Shown: piece by piece, positions 1-7,918 of the stretch
How the letters are laid out: each line of letters opens with the position of its first letter
Numbering within the stretch: the stretch's first letter is position 1
DNA from: Sphingobium cupriresistens
GTDB lineage: Bacteria; Pseudomonadota; Alphaproteobacteria; Sphingomonadales; Sphingomonadaceae
Direction: 5' to 3'
Assembly: GCF_004152865.1 (NCBI RefSeq)
Contig: NZ_SEOO01000009.1
Location: 1 to 64,000, forward strand
Length of the DNA stretch: 64,000 nt
Made by a program: the position numbers and the translations under genes
The notes under the pieces: model-generated
The model's database searches: none
Told to the model about the DNA's origin: nothing
What the model saw: the letters and a program-made list of their open reading frames with translations, nothing else

Positions 1-15
1 CCATCAACCCACTCC

Positions 16-393
16 CTATGATGGAGCGAACTGTCCTCTTCTATGATTTCCATCGTCAATACCGAATGCCACGTTCCCAAAACGTTCTCCGACTTGGCCA
101 AAATCGCAGCTTGGGGCCGACTGGGCCTCATAGGCTGCGATCGGCTTGTTGCTGTGCCAGATGTCGAACCGCGCGCCCGCCTCCGCGATGCGGATGGTGC
201 GCGCGACATCGCTGCCGACGATCGCCGACCGCGCCATGTTAAGCAGGGTTTCGGCGCGCACATTGGCTTCGGCGATGCTGTTGTCCGGCTTCACCACCAG
301 CGTCGCCACCGGCAGCGCCGTCATCTGTTCGCCCAGCGAAGGCCCGTCCTGCAGCATCCGAAGCGGCGGGACGGACGTCAATGTCACCGTCAT
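16..393 (-). pseudogene. ntrB: NtrB nitrogen sensor kinase, N-terminal fragment (broken)
   Basis: The first ~85-90 residues look like the N-terminal PAS sensor region of the two-component kinase NtrB, which phosphorylates NtrC under nitrogen limitation. Its ATG overlaps the dusB stop by four bases (ATGA), the classic dusB(nifR3)-ntrB arrangement of Alphaproteobacteria. The reading frame then changes character after the segment ending AAYEAQ (about position 125) and stops at 16-18, far short of the ~360 residues a full NtrB needs; no HisKA or ATPase domain follows in this window. Bases 1-125 are visibly less GC-rich than the neighbourhood, suggesting an insertion (IS end) or other rearrangement rather than a simple point mutation. 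The family call rests on the PAS-like sequence plus synteny. Confidence 0.6.
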
Positions 394-1412
394 GCCGCCT
401 TGCGCAAGTCCGCAGCGTCCAGTCCGCTGGCGATGAGCGGCTCATAAAATCGGGCCAGCATGTCGAGCACGACCGCGGCGTCCGGCTGCTGGTTGACGGC
501 GTTGCGGAACTCGGCCGATCCGGTCAATCCCTTTGTGTACCAGCCGATATGCTTGCGCGCCATATTGACGCCGGTATAGGTGTCATAATGTTCGAGCATA
601 GCATGATAATGCCCTATGATCGCTTGATATTGTTCGGCAAGCGACGGGTCGGGAACGCGCGTCCCGTCGCTCAGCCAGGCCATGACCTGGCTGATGAGCC
701 AGGGCCGGCCATAGGCGCCGCGCCCGATCATCACGCCATCCGCGCCGCTCTGTTCCAGCGCCGTGTCGGCATCCTCGACCGAACAGATGTCGCCATTGAC
801 GATCACCGGCAGCTTTACAGCCTCCTTGACCGAGCGGACGAAGGCCCAGTCAGCCGACCCCTTGTACATCTGGCAACGGGTGCGACCGTGGACGGTGATG
901 AGCTGCGCGCCCAGATCCTCGGCGATACGGGCGAGTTCCGGCGCGTTCAGGCTGGCATGGTCCCAGCCCATCCGCATCTTGACCGTCACTGGCACGTCGA
1001 CCGCTTCGACCGTCGCCTTGATGAGCGAGGCGGCAAGCGGCAGGTCGCGCATCAGCGCGCTGCCCGCGTCGCCATTCACGACCTTTTTCACCGGGCACCC
1101 CATGTTGATGTCGATAATGGCGGCGCCACGATCGGCATTGAGTTTGGCGGCGTCGGCCATTTCGGTCGGCGAGCAGCCGGCAAGCTGCATCGACACCGGG
1201 TCTTCCAGCGGATGCCAGGCAGCCTTTTGCAGCGACTGGCGCGTTTCGCGGATCATCGCCGCCGACGCGATCATCTCCGTCACGTTGAGGCCGCAACCAT
1301 AGCGGCGGACCAGCGTGCGGAACGGCATGTCGGTCACGCCCGTCATGGGGGCGAGGACGACCGGCATGTCGATGGTGATCGGGCCGATGGAGATGGGGGA
1401 AAGCCTGCGCAT
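390..1412 (-). CDS. dusB: tRNA-dihydrouridine synthase DusB
   Basis: Flavoenzyme that reduces uridine to dihydrouridine in the D-loop of tRNAs. The 340-residue length is normal. An N-terminal TIM barrel starts with the PVVLAPMTGVTD phosphate/FMN loop (residues 17-28), and the catalytic Cys106 lies in NMGCPVKK. The later GRGAYGRPWL segment is the FMN-phosphate loop, followed by the helical C-terminal tRNA-binding domain. It is the first gene of the dusB-ntrB operon and is divergent from ispDF. The old name nifR3 reflects this linkage to nitrogen regulation. Start ATG at 1412 gives MRRLSPISIG, as expected for the family. Confidence 0.95.
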   Translation of the reverse strand: MRRLSPISIGPITIDMPVVLAPMTGVTDMPFRTLVRRYGCGLNVTEMIASAAMIRETRQSLQKAAWHPLEDPVSMQLAGCSPTEMADAAKLNADRGAAIIDINMGCPVKKVVNGDAGSALMRDLPLAASLIKATVEAVDVPVTVKMRMGWDHASLNAPELARIAEDLGAQLITVHGRTRCQMYKGSADWAFVRSVKEAVKLPVIVNGDICSVEDADTALEQSGADGVMIGRGAYGRPWLISQVMAWLSDGTRVPDPSLAEQYQAIIGHYHAMLEHYDTYTGVNMARKHIGWYTKGLTGSAEFRNAVNQQPDAAVVLDMLARFYEPLIASGLDAADLRKAA

Positions 1413-1522
1413 GGTCTTACTTTTGATACTGCCTAAAAAACAGGCAGCCCTTAGCCGAAATTGCAGCGCGCGGCAAGGCGCGCCCCTTTCAGTCCGTCCC
1501 GCGACCCGCTATGCGACGCTGC

Positions 1523-2692
1523 ATGACATCCAATAATAAGATCGTCGCGCTGATCGTCGCCGCGGGCCAGGGCAACCGGGCGGGAGGCGACACGCCCAAG
1601 CAATTCCGCCTGATCGCGGGCAAGGCCGTGCTGGCCCATGCCTATGATGCGCTGGCGGTCCATGGCGGGTTCGACGCGATCCATATCGTGCTGGGCGACG
1701 GCCAGGAAGGCATTGCGCGCGCCATATTAGGCGAACGAGCCGCATCGTTCGTGATCGGCGCGGACAGCCGGCGCGGATCGGTACGCGCGGGGCTGGAGGC
1801 CCTCGCGGCGCAGGGCGGTGCGGACGCCGTGCTGATCCATGACGCCGCCCGCCCCTTCGTGCCCGGCGCGGTCATCGACCGGCTGCTGGCGGCGCTGGAC
1901 GGCGGCACCGGGGCCATCCCCACCCTGCCGGTCGCTGACACGCTGATACGCGACGCGAGCGGGACCATGGGCGATGGGGTGGACCGGGGCGGGCTGCATC
2001 GCGTGCAGACGCCCCAAGCCTTCCGCTTCGACGCCATCATGGCGGCGCATCGGGCGTGGGACATCGCGCGGGAGGCGACCGACGATGCACAGATTTTGAA
2101 AGGCTGGGGCCATGACGTCATATTGGTGCAAGGCGATGAAAGGCTTGAGAAATTGACCTATCCCCAGGATTTCGCCCGCGCCGACGCGCAACTGGCGACG
2201 CCGCGTTCGACGCGCGTCGGCATGGGCTATGACGTCCATCGCCTTGCGCCCGACGAAGAGCTTTGGCTGGGGGGCATATTGGTGCCGCACGATCGCGGAT
2301 TGGCCGGGCATAGCGATGCCGATGTGGCGCTCCACGCGATCGTCGACGCGATGCTGGGGGCGCTGGCCGAGGGCGATATCGGCAGCCACTTTCCGCCGTC
2401 CGACCCGCAATGGCGCGGCGCGTCGTCGGACCGCTTCCTGGCCTATGCGCGCGATCGGGTGACGGCGCGGGACGGGCGGATCGAGCATATCGACCTGACC
2501 ATCATCTGCGAAGCGCCCAAGATCGGCCCGCATCGCGACGCCATGCGCGCGCGGATCGCCGCGATATTGGCGGTGCCGGTCGACCGGGTCAGCGTGAAGG
2601 CGACGACGACCGAGCGGCTGGGCTTTGCCGGGCGGCGCGAAGGCATTGCCGCACAAGCGGTTGCCACCCTGTCCCTCCCCGCGCTATCCTGA
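1523..2692 (+). CDS. ispDF: Bifunctional IspD/IspF of the MEP isoprenoid pathway
   Basis: Fused enzyme: the N-terminal half (about residues 5-220) is 2-C-methyl-D-erythritol 4-phosphate cytidylyltransferase (IspD), with the nucleotide-binding start LIVAAGQGNRAGG and the DAARPFV motif. The C-terminal half (about 230-389) is 2-C-methyl-D-erythritol 2,4-cyclodiphosphate synthase (IspF), with GYDVHRL and GHSDADV supplying metal ligands and a late ATTTERLGF motif. The fusion is common in Alphaproteobacteria. An in-frame ATG at 1511 would add four residues (MRRC); neither start has a clear ribosome site, so the choice is uncertain. It is followed 4 bases later by pncC. Confidence 0.95.
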   Translation: MTSNNKIVALIVAAGQGNRAGGDTPKQFRLIAGKAVLAHAYDALAVHGGFDAIHIVLGDGQEGIARAILGERAASFVIGADSRRGSVRAGLEALAAQGGADAVLIHDAARPFVPGAVIDRLLAALDGGTGAIPTLPVADTLIRDASGTMGDGVDRGGLHRVQTPQAFRFDAIMAAHRAWDIAREATDDAQILKGWGHDVILVQGDERLEKLTYPQDFARADAQLATPRSTRVGMGYDVHRLAPDEELWLGGILVPHDRGLAGHSDADVALHAIVDAMLGALAEGDIGSHFPPSDPQWRGASSDRFLAYARDRVTARDGRIEHIDLTIICEAPKIGPHRDAMRARIAAILAVPVDRVSVKATTTERLGFAGRREGIAAQAVATLSLPALS

Positions 2693-2696
2693 TCCC

Positions 2697-3212
2697 ATGC
2701 CAGACACGATCCTGCCGGCCCAGTTGGTCGAACTTGCCGAAAAGGTCATCATCGCCAACCGTCGGGCCGGGCGCACGATCGCCGTGGCGGAAAGCTGCAC
2801 TGGCGGGCTGGTGTCGGCCGCGCTGACGGAGATCGTCGGCTCCTCCGAAGTGTTCGAAGCCGGATTTATCACCTATTCCAATGACATGAAGGCGGAACTT
2901 CTGAAAGTTTCGCATGATGTGCTGGACACGTTCGGCGCGGTGTCGATCGCGACCGCCTGGGCGATGGCGCAGGGCGCGCTCAAGAAGAGCCACGCCCATG
3001 TCGCGGTCGCCATCACTGGTATCGCCGGACCAGGCGGCGGCAGCGAGCAGAAGCCGGTCGGCACCGTGGTCTTCGCCCGCGCCGAACGCGGCGCCGCGGC
3101 CGACAAGGTTGTCGCCGACATGCGCCATTTCGAGAATGATGGCCGGGGCGGCGTGCGACTTCAGGCGGCGCTATGCGCGCTGGAACTGCTGCTGCCCGAT
3201 TCGCCCGCATAA
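2697..3212 (+). CDS. pncC: CinA C-terminal domain protein (NMN amidase type)
   Basis: A stand-alone CinA C-terminal domain of 171 residues, the family that hydrolyses nicotinamide mononucleotide to nicotinate mononucleotide in pyridine-nucleotide recycling. Diagnostic stretches are AVAESCTGGLVSAALTEI near the N-terminus and AITGIAGPGGGSEQKPVGTV in the middle. The ATG at 2697, four bases after the ispDF stop, fits the family start better than an upstream in-frame ATG at 2625 that would lie inside ispDF. The 3' end overlaps the convergent coq10 gene by about 52 bases. It lacks the N-terminal MoCF-like domain of full CinA. Confidence 0.9.
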   Translation: MPDTILPAQLVELAEKVIIANRRAGRTIAVAESCTGGLVSAALTEIVGSSEVFEAGFITYSNDMKAELLKVSHDVLDTFGAVSIATAWAMAQGALKKSHAHVAVAITGIAGPGGGSEQKPVGTVVFARAERGAAADKVVADMRHFENDGRGGVRLQAALCALELLLPDSPA

Positions 3213-3634
3213 AGTTGCGCAGCGCGGGTTTCGAACGCGCCGATCATCTTGCGCAGCGCCTTGTCGAAAAACTGGCCGGCCAGCATTTCGAACAGCCGGT
3301 TCTTGAATTCGAACTCGACCTCGAAATCGACCAGCACCCCGCCCTGCCCGTCGTCGCGGAAACGCCATTCATTGTGGAGATGTTTTAGCGGCCCGTCGAG
3401 ATAATCGACCCGGACATGATCGGGCCGATGTTTGACGACGCGGGAGGTGAAGCTCTCCTTCACCCCCTTGAAGCCGACGATCATGTCGGCCACCATCTCC
3501 GTATCACTGTCGGACCGAACGCGGATCGCGCTGATCCAGGGCAGGAATTGCGGATAGGCGGCGACGTCCGACACCAGGTCGAACATCTGCGTCGGCGTAT
3601 AGGGAAGGTGCCGCGTTTCTTCATGCTTGGGCAT
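3161..3634 (-). CDS. Coenzyme Q-binding START-like protein (COQ10/RatA family)
   Basis: 157-residue SRPBCC/polyketide-cyclase-like protein related to mitochondrial Coq10, thought to bind ubiquinone and help deliver it to the respiratory chain. Bacterial relatives are sometimes annotated RatA. Visible family features are the YTPTQMFDLVSDVAAYPQFLPW start and the later GQFFDKALRKMIGAFE helix, which lines the hydrophobic cavity. A low-complexity Ser/Ala tail ends the protein. It starts 7 bases after the lipA stop, so the two are co-transcribed, a pairing common in alphaproteobacteria. It converges with and overlaps pncC. Confidence 0.9.
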   Translation of the reverse strand: MPKHEETRHLPYTPTQMFDLVSDVAAYPQFLPWISAIRVRSDSDTEMVADMIVGFKGVKESFTSRVVKHRPDHVRVDYLDGPLKHLHNEWRFRDDGQGGVLVDFEVEFEFKNRLFEMLAGQFFDKALRKMIGAFETRAAQLYAGESGSSSSSAHSAA

Positions 3635-3641
3635 CTGGACG

Positions 3642-4592
3642 TCAGGCCTTCACCGCCGCCTTGGCCAGTTTGGCCTCCCGCGCGGCGCGCATTTCCGCGA
3701 AATCCTTGCCCGCATGATAGCTCGACCGGGTCAGCGGCGACGATGCGACCTGGAGGAAGCCCTTGGCCCGCGCGATGCCCGCATAGGCGGTGAACGCCGC
3801 CGGGGTGACGAAGTCGATCACCTTGGCATGTTTGGGCGTGGGTTGCAGATATTGGCCCATGGTCAGGAAATCGATGTCGGCCGACCGCATGTCGTCCATC
3901 ACTTGATGCACCTCCAGCCGCTCCTCGCCCAGGCCCAGCATGATGCCGGACTTGGTGAAGATCGAAGGGTCGAGCTTCTTGACCGACTCCAACAGGCGCA
4001 GCGACGCATAATAACGCGCACCGGGGCGGATGGTGGGGTACAGGCGGGGCACGGTTTCCAGATTGTGATTATAGACGTCCGGCCGGGCGGCGACGATCAT
4101 TGCGACGGCGCGCTCATGCTTGTTGCGGAAGTCGGGCGTCAGAATTTCGATAGTCGTGTCGGGCGTCGTGCGGCGCAGCGCCTCGATCACCTTGACGAAT
4201 TGCGATGCGCCGCCGTCGGGCAGGTCGTCGCGGTCGACCGCGGTGATGACGATATGTTCCAGCCCCATTTCGGCGCAGGCGTCCGCCAGATTCTGCGGTT
4301 CGTTGACATCAACCTTCCGCGGCATCCCGGTCTTGACGTTGCAAAAGGCGCAGGCGCGGGTGCAGACATCGCCCAGGATCATCACCGTGGCGTGCTTCTT
4401 GGTCCAACATTCCCCGATATTGGGGCAGGCCGCTTCCTCGCACACGGTATTGAGGCCCTTGTCGCGCATCAGCTTGCGCGTTTCATGATAGGCCGGGCTG
4501 GTCGGCGCCTTGACGCGAATCCAGTCGGGCTTGCGGGCGCGTTCCGGGCTGGCGGGCTGACCGGGCATGGGGATCGGGCTGATGTCGTTCAT
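3642..4592 (-). CDS. lipA: Lipoyl synthase
   Basis: Radical-SAM enzyme inserting two sulfurs into protein-bound octanoyl groups to make lipoate for pyruvate and 2-oxoglutarate dehydrogenases. Both iron-sulfur clusters are visible: the auxiliary sacrificial cluster at Cys51, Cys56 and Cys62 ([12 protein letters not shown]), and the radical-SAM CX3CX2C at Cys77, Cys81 and Cys84 (CTRACAFC). The start [10 protein letters not shown] at 4592 gives 316 residues, the usual length; an in-frame ATG at 4649 would add an unconserved 19-residue leader. It is the upstream partner of the COQ10-like gene and divergent from the carbonic anhydrase gene. Confidence 0.97.
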   Translation of the reverse strand: MNDISPIPMPGQPASPERARKPDWIRVKAPTSPAYHETRKLMRDKGLNTVCEEAACPNIGECWTKKHATVMILGDVCTRACAFCNVKTGMPRKVDVNEPQNLADACAEMGLEHIVITAVDRDDLPDGGASQFVKVIEALRRTTPDTTIEILTPDFRNKHERAVAMIVAARPDVYNHNLETVPRLYPTIRPGARYYASLRLLESVKKLDPSIFTKSGIMLGLGEERLEVHQVMDDMRSADIDFLTMGQYLQPTPKHAKVIDFVTPAAFTAYAGIARAKGFLQVASSPLTRSSYHAGKDFAEMRAAREAKLAKAAVKA

Positions 4593-4657
4593 GCGCCCCA
4601 GATAGCGATGCAAGGCCGCTCTTGCCAGTCCCCTATTTGTGCGGCACATCCCCGTCC

Positions 4658-5296
4658 ATGACTGATTTTACCGACATGCTCGATGGCTATCGCCGTTTCC
4701 GCGACACCGGCTGGAACCAGCAGCGCGCGCGATGGGACGAATTGAACGAGGGCCAAGCGCCCAGGGTGATGGTGATCGCCTGTTCTGACAGCCGGGTCGA
4801 CCCGGCGCAGATTTTCGACACCAGCCCCGGCGAGATTTTCGTGGTGCGCAACGTCGCCGCGCTGGTGCCGCCATTCGAAACGGCGCCGGGCCATCATGGC
4901 GTGTCCGCCGCGCTGGAATTCGCTGTCCAGGTGCTGAAAGTCGGCGAGATCGTCGTCATGGGCCATGGCAAATGCGGGGGGTGCAAGGCAGCCCTCAGCC
5001 AGGATCTGAAGGACGCGCCGCCGGGCGAAGGCGGCTTCATCCATAATTGGATCGAATTGCTGGACGACGCCCGCGACGTCGTGATCGGCCAATATGGCGA
5101 GCAGCGTGACCGGGACGTCGAACGGGCGATGGAGCAGGAAGCGGTGAAGGTCAGCCTGGCCAACCTGCGCACCTTCCCCTGCGTCCGATCGAAGGAGCGC
5201 AAGGGCGAATTGAAGCTGGTCGGCAGCTTTTTCGCCATCGCCGACGGCGTGCTGAATATCTTGGACGAGGATAGCGGCGCCTTCTCGCCCGCATGA
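4658..5296 (+). CDS. Beta-class carbonic anhydrase
   Basis: Zinc enzyme interconverting CO2 and bicarbonate; 212 residues. Zinc ligands are Cys42 (ACSDSRVDP, with the Asp44/Arg46 dyad), His103 and Cys106 (MGHGKCGG). The start at 4658 ([14 protein letters not shown]) is the usual one for this family; the frame stays open upstream to 4622. Its stop overlaps the start of the NYN-domain gene (ATGA), so it heads a three-gene operon with the NYN protein and acylphosphatase. The presumed role is bicarbonate supply for carboxylases and pH balance. Confidence 0.95.
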   Translation: MTDFTDMLDGYRRFRDTGWNQQRARWDELNEGQAPRVMVIACSDSRVDPAQIFDTSPGEIFVVRNVAALVPPFETAPGHHGVSAALEFAVQVLKVGEIVVMGHGKCGGCKAALSQDLKDAPPGEGGFIHNWIELLDDARDVVIGQYGEQRDRDVERAMEQEAVKVSLANLRTFPCVRSKERKGELKLVGSFFAIADGVLNILDEDSGAFSPA

Positions 5297-6138
5297 AGGG
5301 AGCAGGCGGCATGGCTTTTTTACAGGAAGGCCGGGGCAATATCGCCCTGCTGATCGATGCGGACAATGCGTCGGCGGCCCATTTCGATTCGGTCATGACC
5401 GTTCTGGCGGAGTTGGGCACGGTCAATATCCGCCGCGCTTACGGCAATTGGAGCAAGACGACGCTCAAGACCTGGGCCGCCCTGTCGGTCGCGCACGCGA
5501 TCGAGCCGCAACAGCAGTTCGACCTGACCAAGGGCAAGAACGCCACCGACATGAAGATGACGATCGACGCCATGGACCTCATGGCGTCGGGCCGGGTCGA
5601 TGGGTTCGGCCTGATGTCCAGCGACAGCGATTTTACGCCGCTGGCCACCCGCATCCGACAGCAGGGCATTCCGGTCTATGGCTTTGGGTCGGCGAACGCG
5701 CCCGAAGGCTTCCGCCGCGCCTGCACAAGGTTCCTGAATGTCGCGGCGCTGAAGCCCGCCGAAGTGCCGGTGGTGGCCAAGGCTGCGGTCAAGGCCGTAG
5801 CCCCGGCCAAGGCTGCGCAGACCAAGACGACCACGCAGCAGGCGACGTCCGCCAAGGCCGCCGTTGCGCCCGCCGCGCCTGCGCCCGCCATCCCGGCCCC
5901 CAGCAAGGCGGTGGATGCCGAGGTCATTCGCCTGCTGATCGACGCCTATGACGAAGCGAAGCGCGACGAGCGCGGCTTCGTGGCGCTGGGGCCGGTCGGC
6001 CAGCGGGTGGGCAACCGCTCCAGCTTCGACGTGCGCAACTATGGTTTCAAGCGCCTGTCCGACCTGGTCGCGGCCATCCCCAATTTCATCACCGAAGTCC
6101 GTGAAGGCGGGCAGACCTGGATCAAGCGGGTCAAGTGA
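5293..6138 (+). CDS. NYN domain protein with C-terminal OST-HTH/LOTUS domain
   Basis: 281 residues. The N-terminal half is a NYN (PIN-like) ribonuclease fold of the LabA type: the acidic patch includes LLIDADNAS near residue 20 and the late SSDSDFTPLA, with a central KGKNATDMKMTIDAMDLM segment. An Ala/Pro/Lys-rich linker (about residues 155-200) leads to an OST-HTH/LOTUS RNA-binding domain (about 205-278). Such proteins are predicted RNA-processing nucleases; the substrate is unknown. ATG at 5293 overlaps the carbonic anhydrase stop; a second ATG at 5311 is an alternative. It overlaps the acylphosphatase start. Confidence 0.88.
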   Translation: MKGAGGMAFLQEGRGNIALLIDADNASAAHFDSVMTVLAELGTVNIRRAYGNWSKTTLKTWAALSVAHAIEPQQQFDLTKGKNATDMKMTIDAMDLMASGRVDGFGLMSSDSDFTPLATRIRQQGIPVYGFGSANAPEGFRRACTRFLNVAALKPAEVPVVAKAAVKAVAPAKAAQTKTTTQQATSAKAAVAPAAPAPAIPAPSKAVDAEVIRLLIDAYDEAKRDERGFVALGPVGQRVGNRSSFDVRNYGFKRLSDLVAAIPNFITEVREGGQTWIKRVK

Positions 6139-6419
6139 TGCCGCAAGTGGCGCGTCACCTGATGATCCATGGCCGGGTCCAGGGCGTCTGGTATCGCGCC
6201 TGGACGGTCGAAACGGCGCGCGGGCTGGGGCTGGCAGGCTGGGTCCGCAACCGCACGGACGGCTGCGTCGAGGCGCTGGTGGAGGGCGAGGCGGCGGCGG
6301 TGGCGCGGTTTGTCGCACTGGCGCAGGATGGGCCAACGGCGGCGAAGGTGGCGCGGATTGATGTCGTCGAGGTGGGCGTTGAGGGGCTGAGCGGGTTCGA
6401 GAAGCGGGGGACGGTTTGA
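6138..6419 (+). CDS. acyP: Acylphosphatase
   Basis: Small enzyme (93 residues) hydrolysing acyl phosphates. The catalytic Arg20 (GRVQGVWYR) and Asn38 (GWVRNRTDG) are both present and the length is typical. The ATG at 6138 overlaps the NYN gene stop by one base; a GTG directly before it is an alternative start. It is the last gene of the carbonic anhydrase-NYN operon. Downstream lies a repetitive intergenic palindrome. Confidence 0.92.
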   Translation: MPQVARHLMIHGRVQGVWYRAWTVETARGLGLAGWVRNRTDGCVEALVEGEAAAVARFVALAQDGPTAAKVARIDVVEVGVEGLSGFEKRGTV

Positions 6420-6499
6420 GGGGGACGGGTGGTGATTGGAGACCAGAAGCGGACCTTGTCCCCGCTCGCGGGAGGGGCATGTCTTGTTTCCACCCTGTT

Positions 6500-6589
6500 C
6501 GTCATTCCAGCGAAAGCGGGAAGCCATCTCCCCCGCTCGCAACAAGCTGGAAAGGCGGAAGATGGGTCCCCGCATTCGCGGGGATGACG
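6500..6589. repeat. REP-like intergenic palindrome, copy 1
   Basis: Imperfect inverted repeat in the 269-base gap between acyP and the cytochrome c peroxidase gene. The left arm begins at 6500 with CGTCATTCCAGCGAAAGCGG; the right arm (about 6565-6589) is the reverse complement of a closely similar sequence and ends GGGGATGACGG. Each arm also carries its own small hairpin. This matches the CGTCATTCCCGCGAAAGCGGG-type repeat that is scattered through sphingomonad and related genomes; a second copy lies at 60930-60995. No gene is seen in the rest of the gap. Confidence 0.75.
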
Positions 6590-6688
6590 GCATCGAAATA
6601 GTACTTCCGCAATCCACCCCTCCCCCTTGCCCTCCCCGTGCGGATAAGCCAGCGTTGGTTTGTCGTGCGCGGCACAGGGGGAATGGCC

Positions 6689-7690
6689 ATGCGGGTTGGC
6701 ATAGCAGGGATCATCGGCGCGGTCGTGCTGGCATCCGGCGCCATGGGTGCGCGGGCGGACTGGCGCTGGCCCAGCTTTCCGGCAGGAGTAAGCGCCCCTG
6801 CCCTGCCCGCCGGCATTGGCATGAGCGCGGCGAAGGTGGCGCTGGGCCGCCGCCTCTTCTACGATCGCGCGCTGTCGCATGACGGCAGCATGGCCTGCGC
6901 CGATTGCCACCAACAGGCGCGCGGCTTTACCGATGGCCTGCCCACCCATGTCGGCGTGACCGGCGACATGGGCGTGCGCAATGTACCGGGGCTGGCCAAT
7001 GTCGCCTGGCGCAGCGGCCTGACCTGGACAGATGCGGGCATCACCACGCTGGAGGCGCAGGCGATGGTGCCGATGACCGGGACCAAGCCGATGGAAATGG
7101 GCATGGCCGGTCGCGATGGCGACCTGGCCGCGCGGCTGGACGCCGATCCCTGCTATCGCCGGATGTTCGCGCAGGCCTTTCCCGGCGTGAAGGGCGGCAC
7201 GGATTTCGCCAGGGTGACGGCGGCGCTGGGCGCGTTCCAGCGCACCATGATCTCGTTCGGCAGCGCCTATGATCGCGGCGCCCTGCCCCCGCTGGCCGCA
7301 AAGGGCGCAGCGCAGTTCAAGGCGTCAGGCTGCGCTTCCTGCCATAGCGGCCCGGACCTGACTGATGGCAAGGTCCATTATGTCGGCACCGCGGCGCCGC
7401 GCGAATCGGACGATCCAGCCTATGGCGGCAAACCACCGCCGCCCGGCTTCGAGCCGCCGCCCGAACAGTTCCGCACCCCGTCGCTGCGCAATGTCGCGGT
7501 CACCGGGCCATGGTTGCACGATGGCAAGGCCGACAGCATCGACGGCGCGATTCGCCGCCATGCCGCCGCGCATCTGACCGGAATCGACATGCCCGCGATG
7601 CTGGCGTTTCTCGATGCGCTGACCGATCGGGATTTTCTGAAGGATCCGGCGCTGGGGCCACCGCCTGCTGGTTGCCCGGTTCCCGCCTAA
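6689..7690 (+). CDS. Di-haem cytochrome c peroxidase family protein (MauG/CcpA-like)
   Basis: Periplasmic electron-transfer enzyme of the bacterial cytochrome c peroxidase/MauG superfamily, which reduces hydrogen peroxide or oxidises protein substrates. It has a signal peptide (residues 1-23, cut near GARA-DW) and two CXXCH haem motifs, CADCH at 70-74 and CASCH at 215-219. Length 333 residues. The ATG at 6689 is chosen because AGGGG (6676-6680) sits at a proper distance; ATG 6683 and an upstream 6638 are also in frame. It stands alone, separated from acyP by the repeat. The substrate cannot be told from sequence. Confidence 0.9.
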   Translation: MRVGIAGIIGAVVLASGAMGARADWRWPSFPAGVSAPALPAGIGMSAAKVALGRRLFYDRALSHDGSMACADCHQQARGFTDGLPTHVGVTGDMGVRNVPGLANVAWRSGLTWTDAGITTLEAQAMVPMTGTKPMEMGMAGRDGDLAARLDADPCYRRMFAQAFPGVKGGTDFARVTAALGAFQRTMISFGSAYDRGALPPLAAKGAAQFKASGCASCHSGPDLTDGKVHYVGTAAPRESDDPAYGGKPPPPGFEPPPEQFRTPSLRNVAVTGPWLHDGKADSIDGAIRRHAAAHLTGIDMPAMLAFLDALTDRDFLKDPALGPPPAGCPVPA

Positions 7691-7753
7691 TTCGCCTTAG
7701 CGCAACTTGCTCCTACCTGCGCGAGAGCAGGCCGAGATTAGGTGCATGAAAAC

Positions 7754-7781
7754 AAAAAAGGGCCGGTCCGAAGACCAGCCC
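7754..7781 (-). terminator. Rho-independent terminator of ettA
   Basis: On the minus strand a 9-bp stem (GGGCTGGTC / GACCGGCCC, one G-U pair) closes a TTCG tetraloop and is followed by six Ts. It lies about 138 bases beyond the ettA stop. The plus-strand reading has no T-run, so it serves the minus strand. The rest of the 228-base gap (7691-7918) shows no gene. Confidence 0.85.
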
Positions 7782-7918
7782 GTAAAGTTTTAGGAGAGGA
7801 TGCCTGAAAGGCCCGCTCTCTATGAAATGTTAGCGCCACCAATCGCAAGTGCGAACGGCGGCGCCCCGGTTGCAAATATTGCAATCATATGACCGTCGCG
7901 ACCCCTGGCGGCATATGT

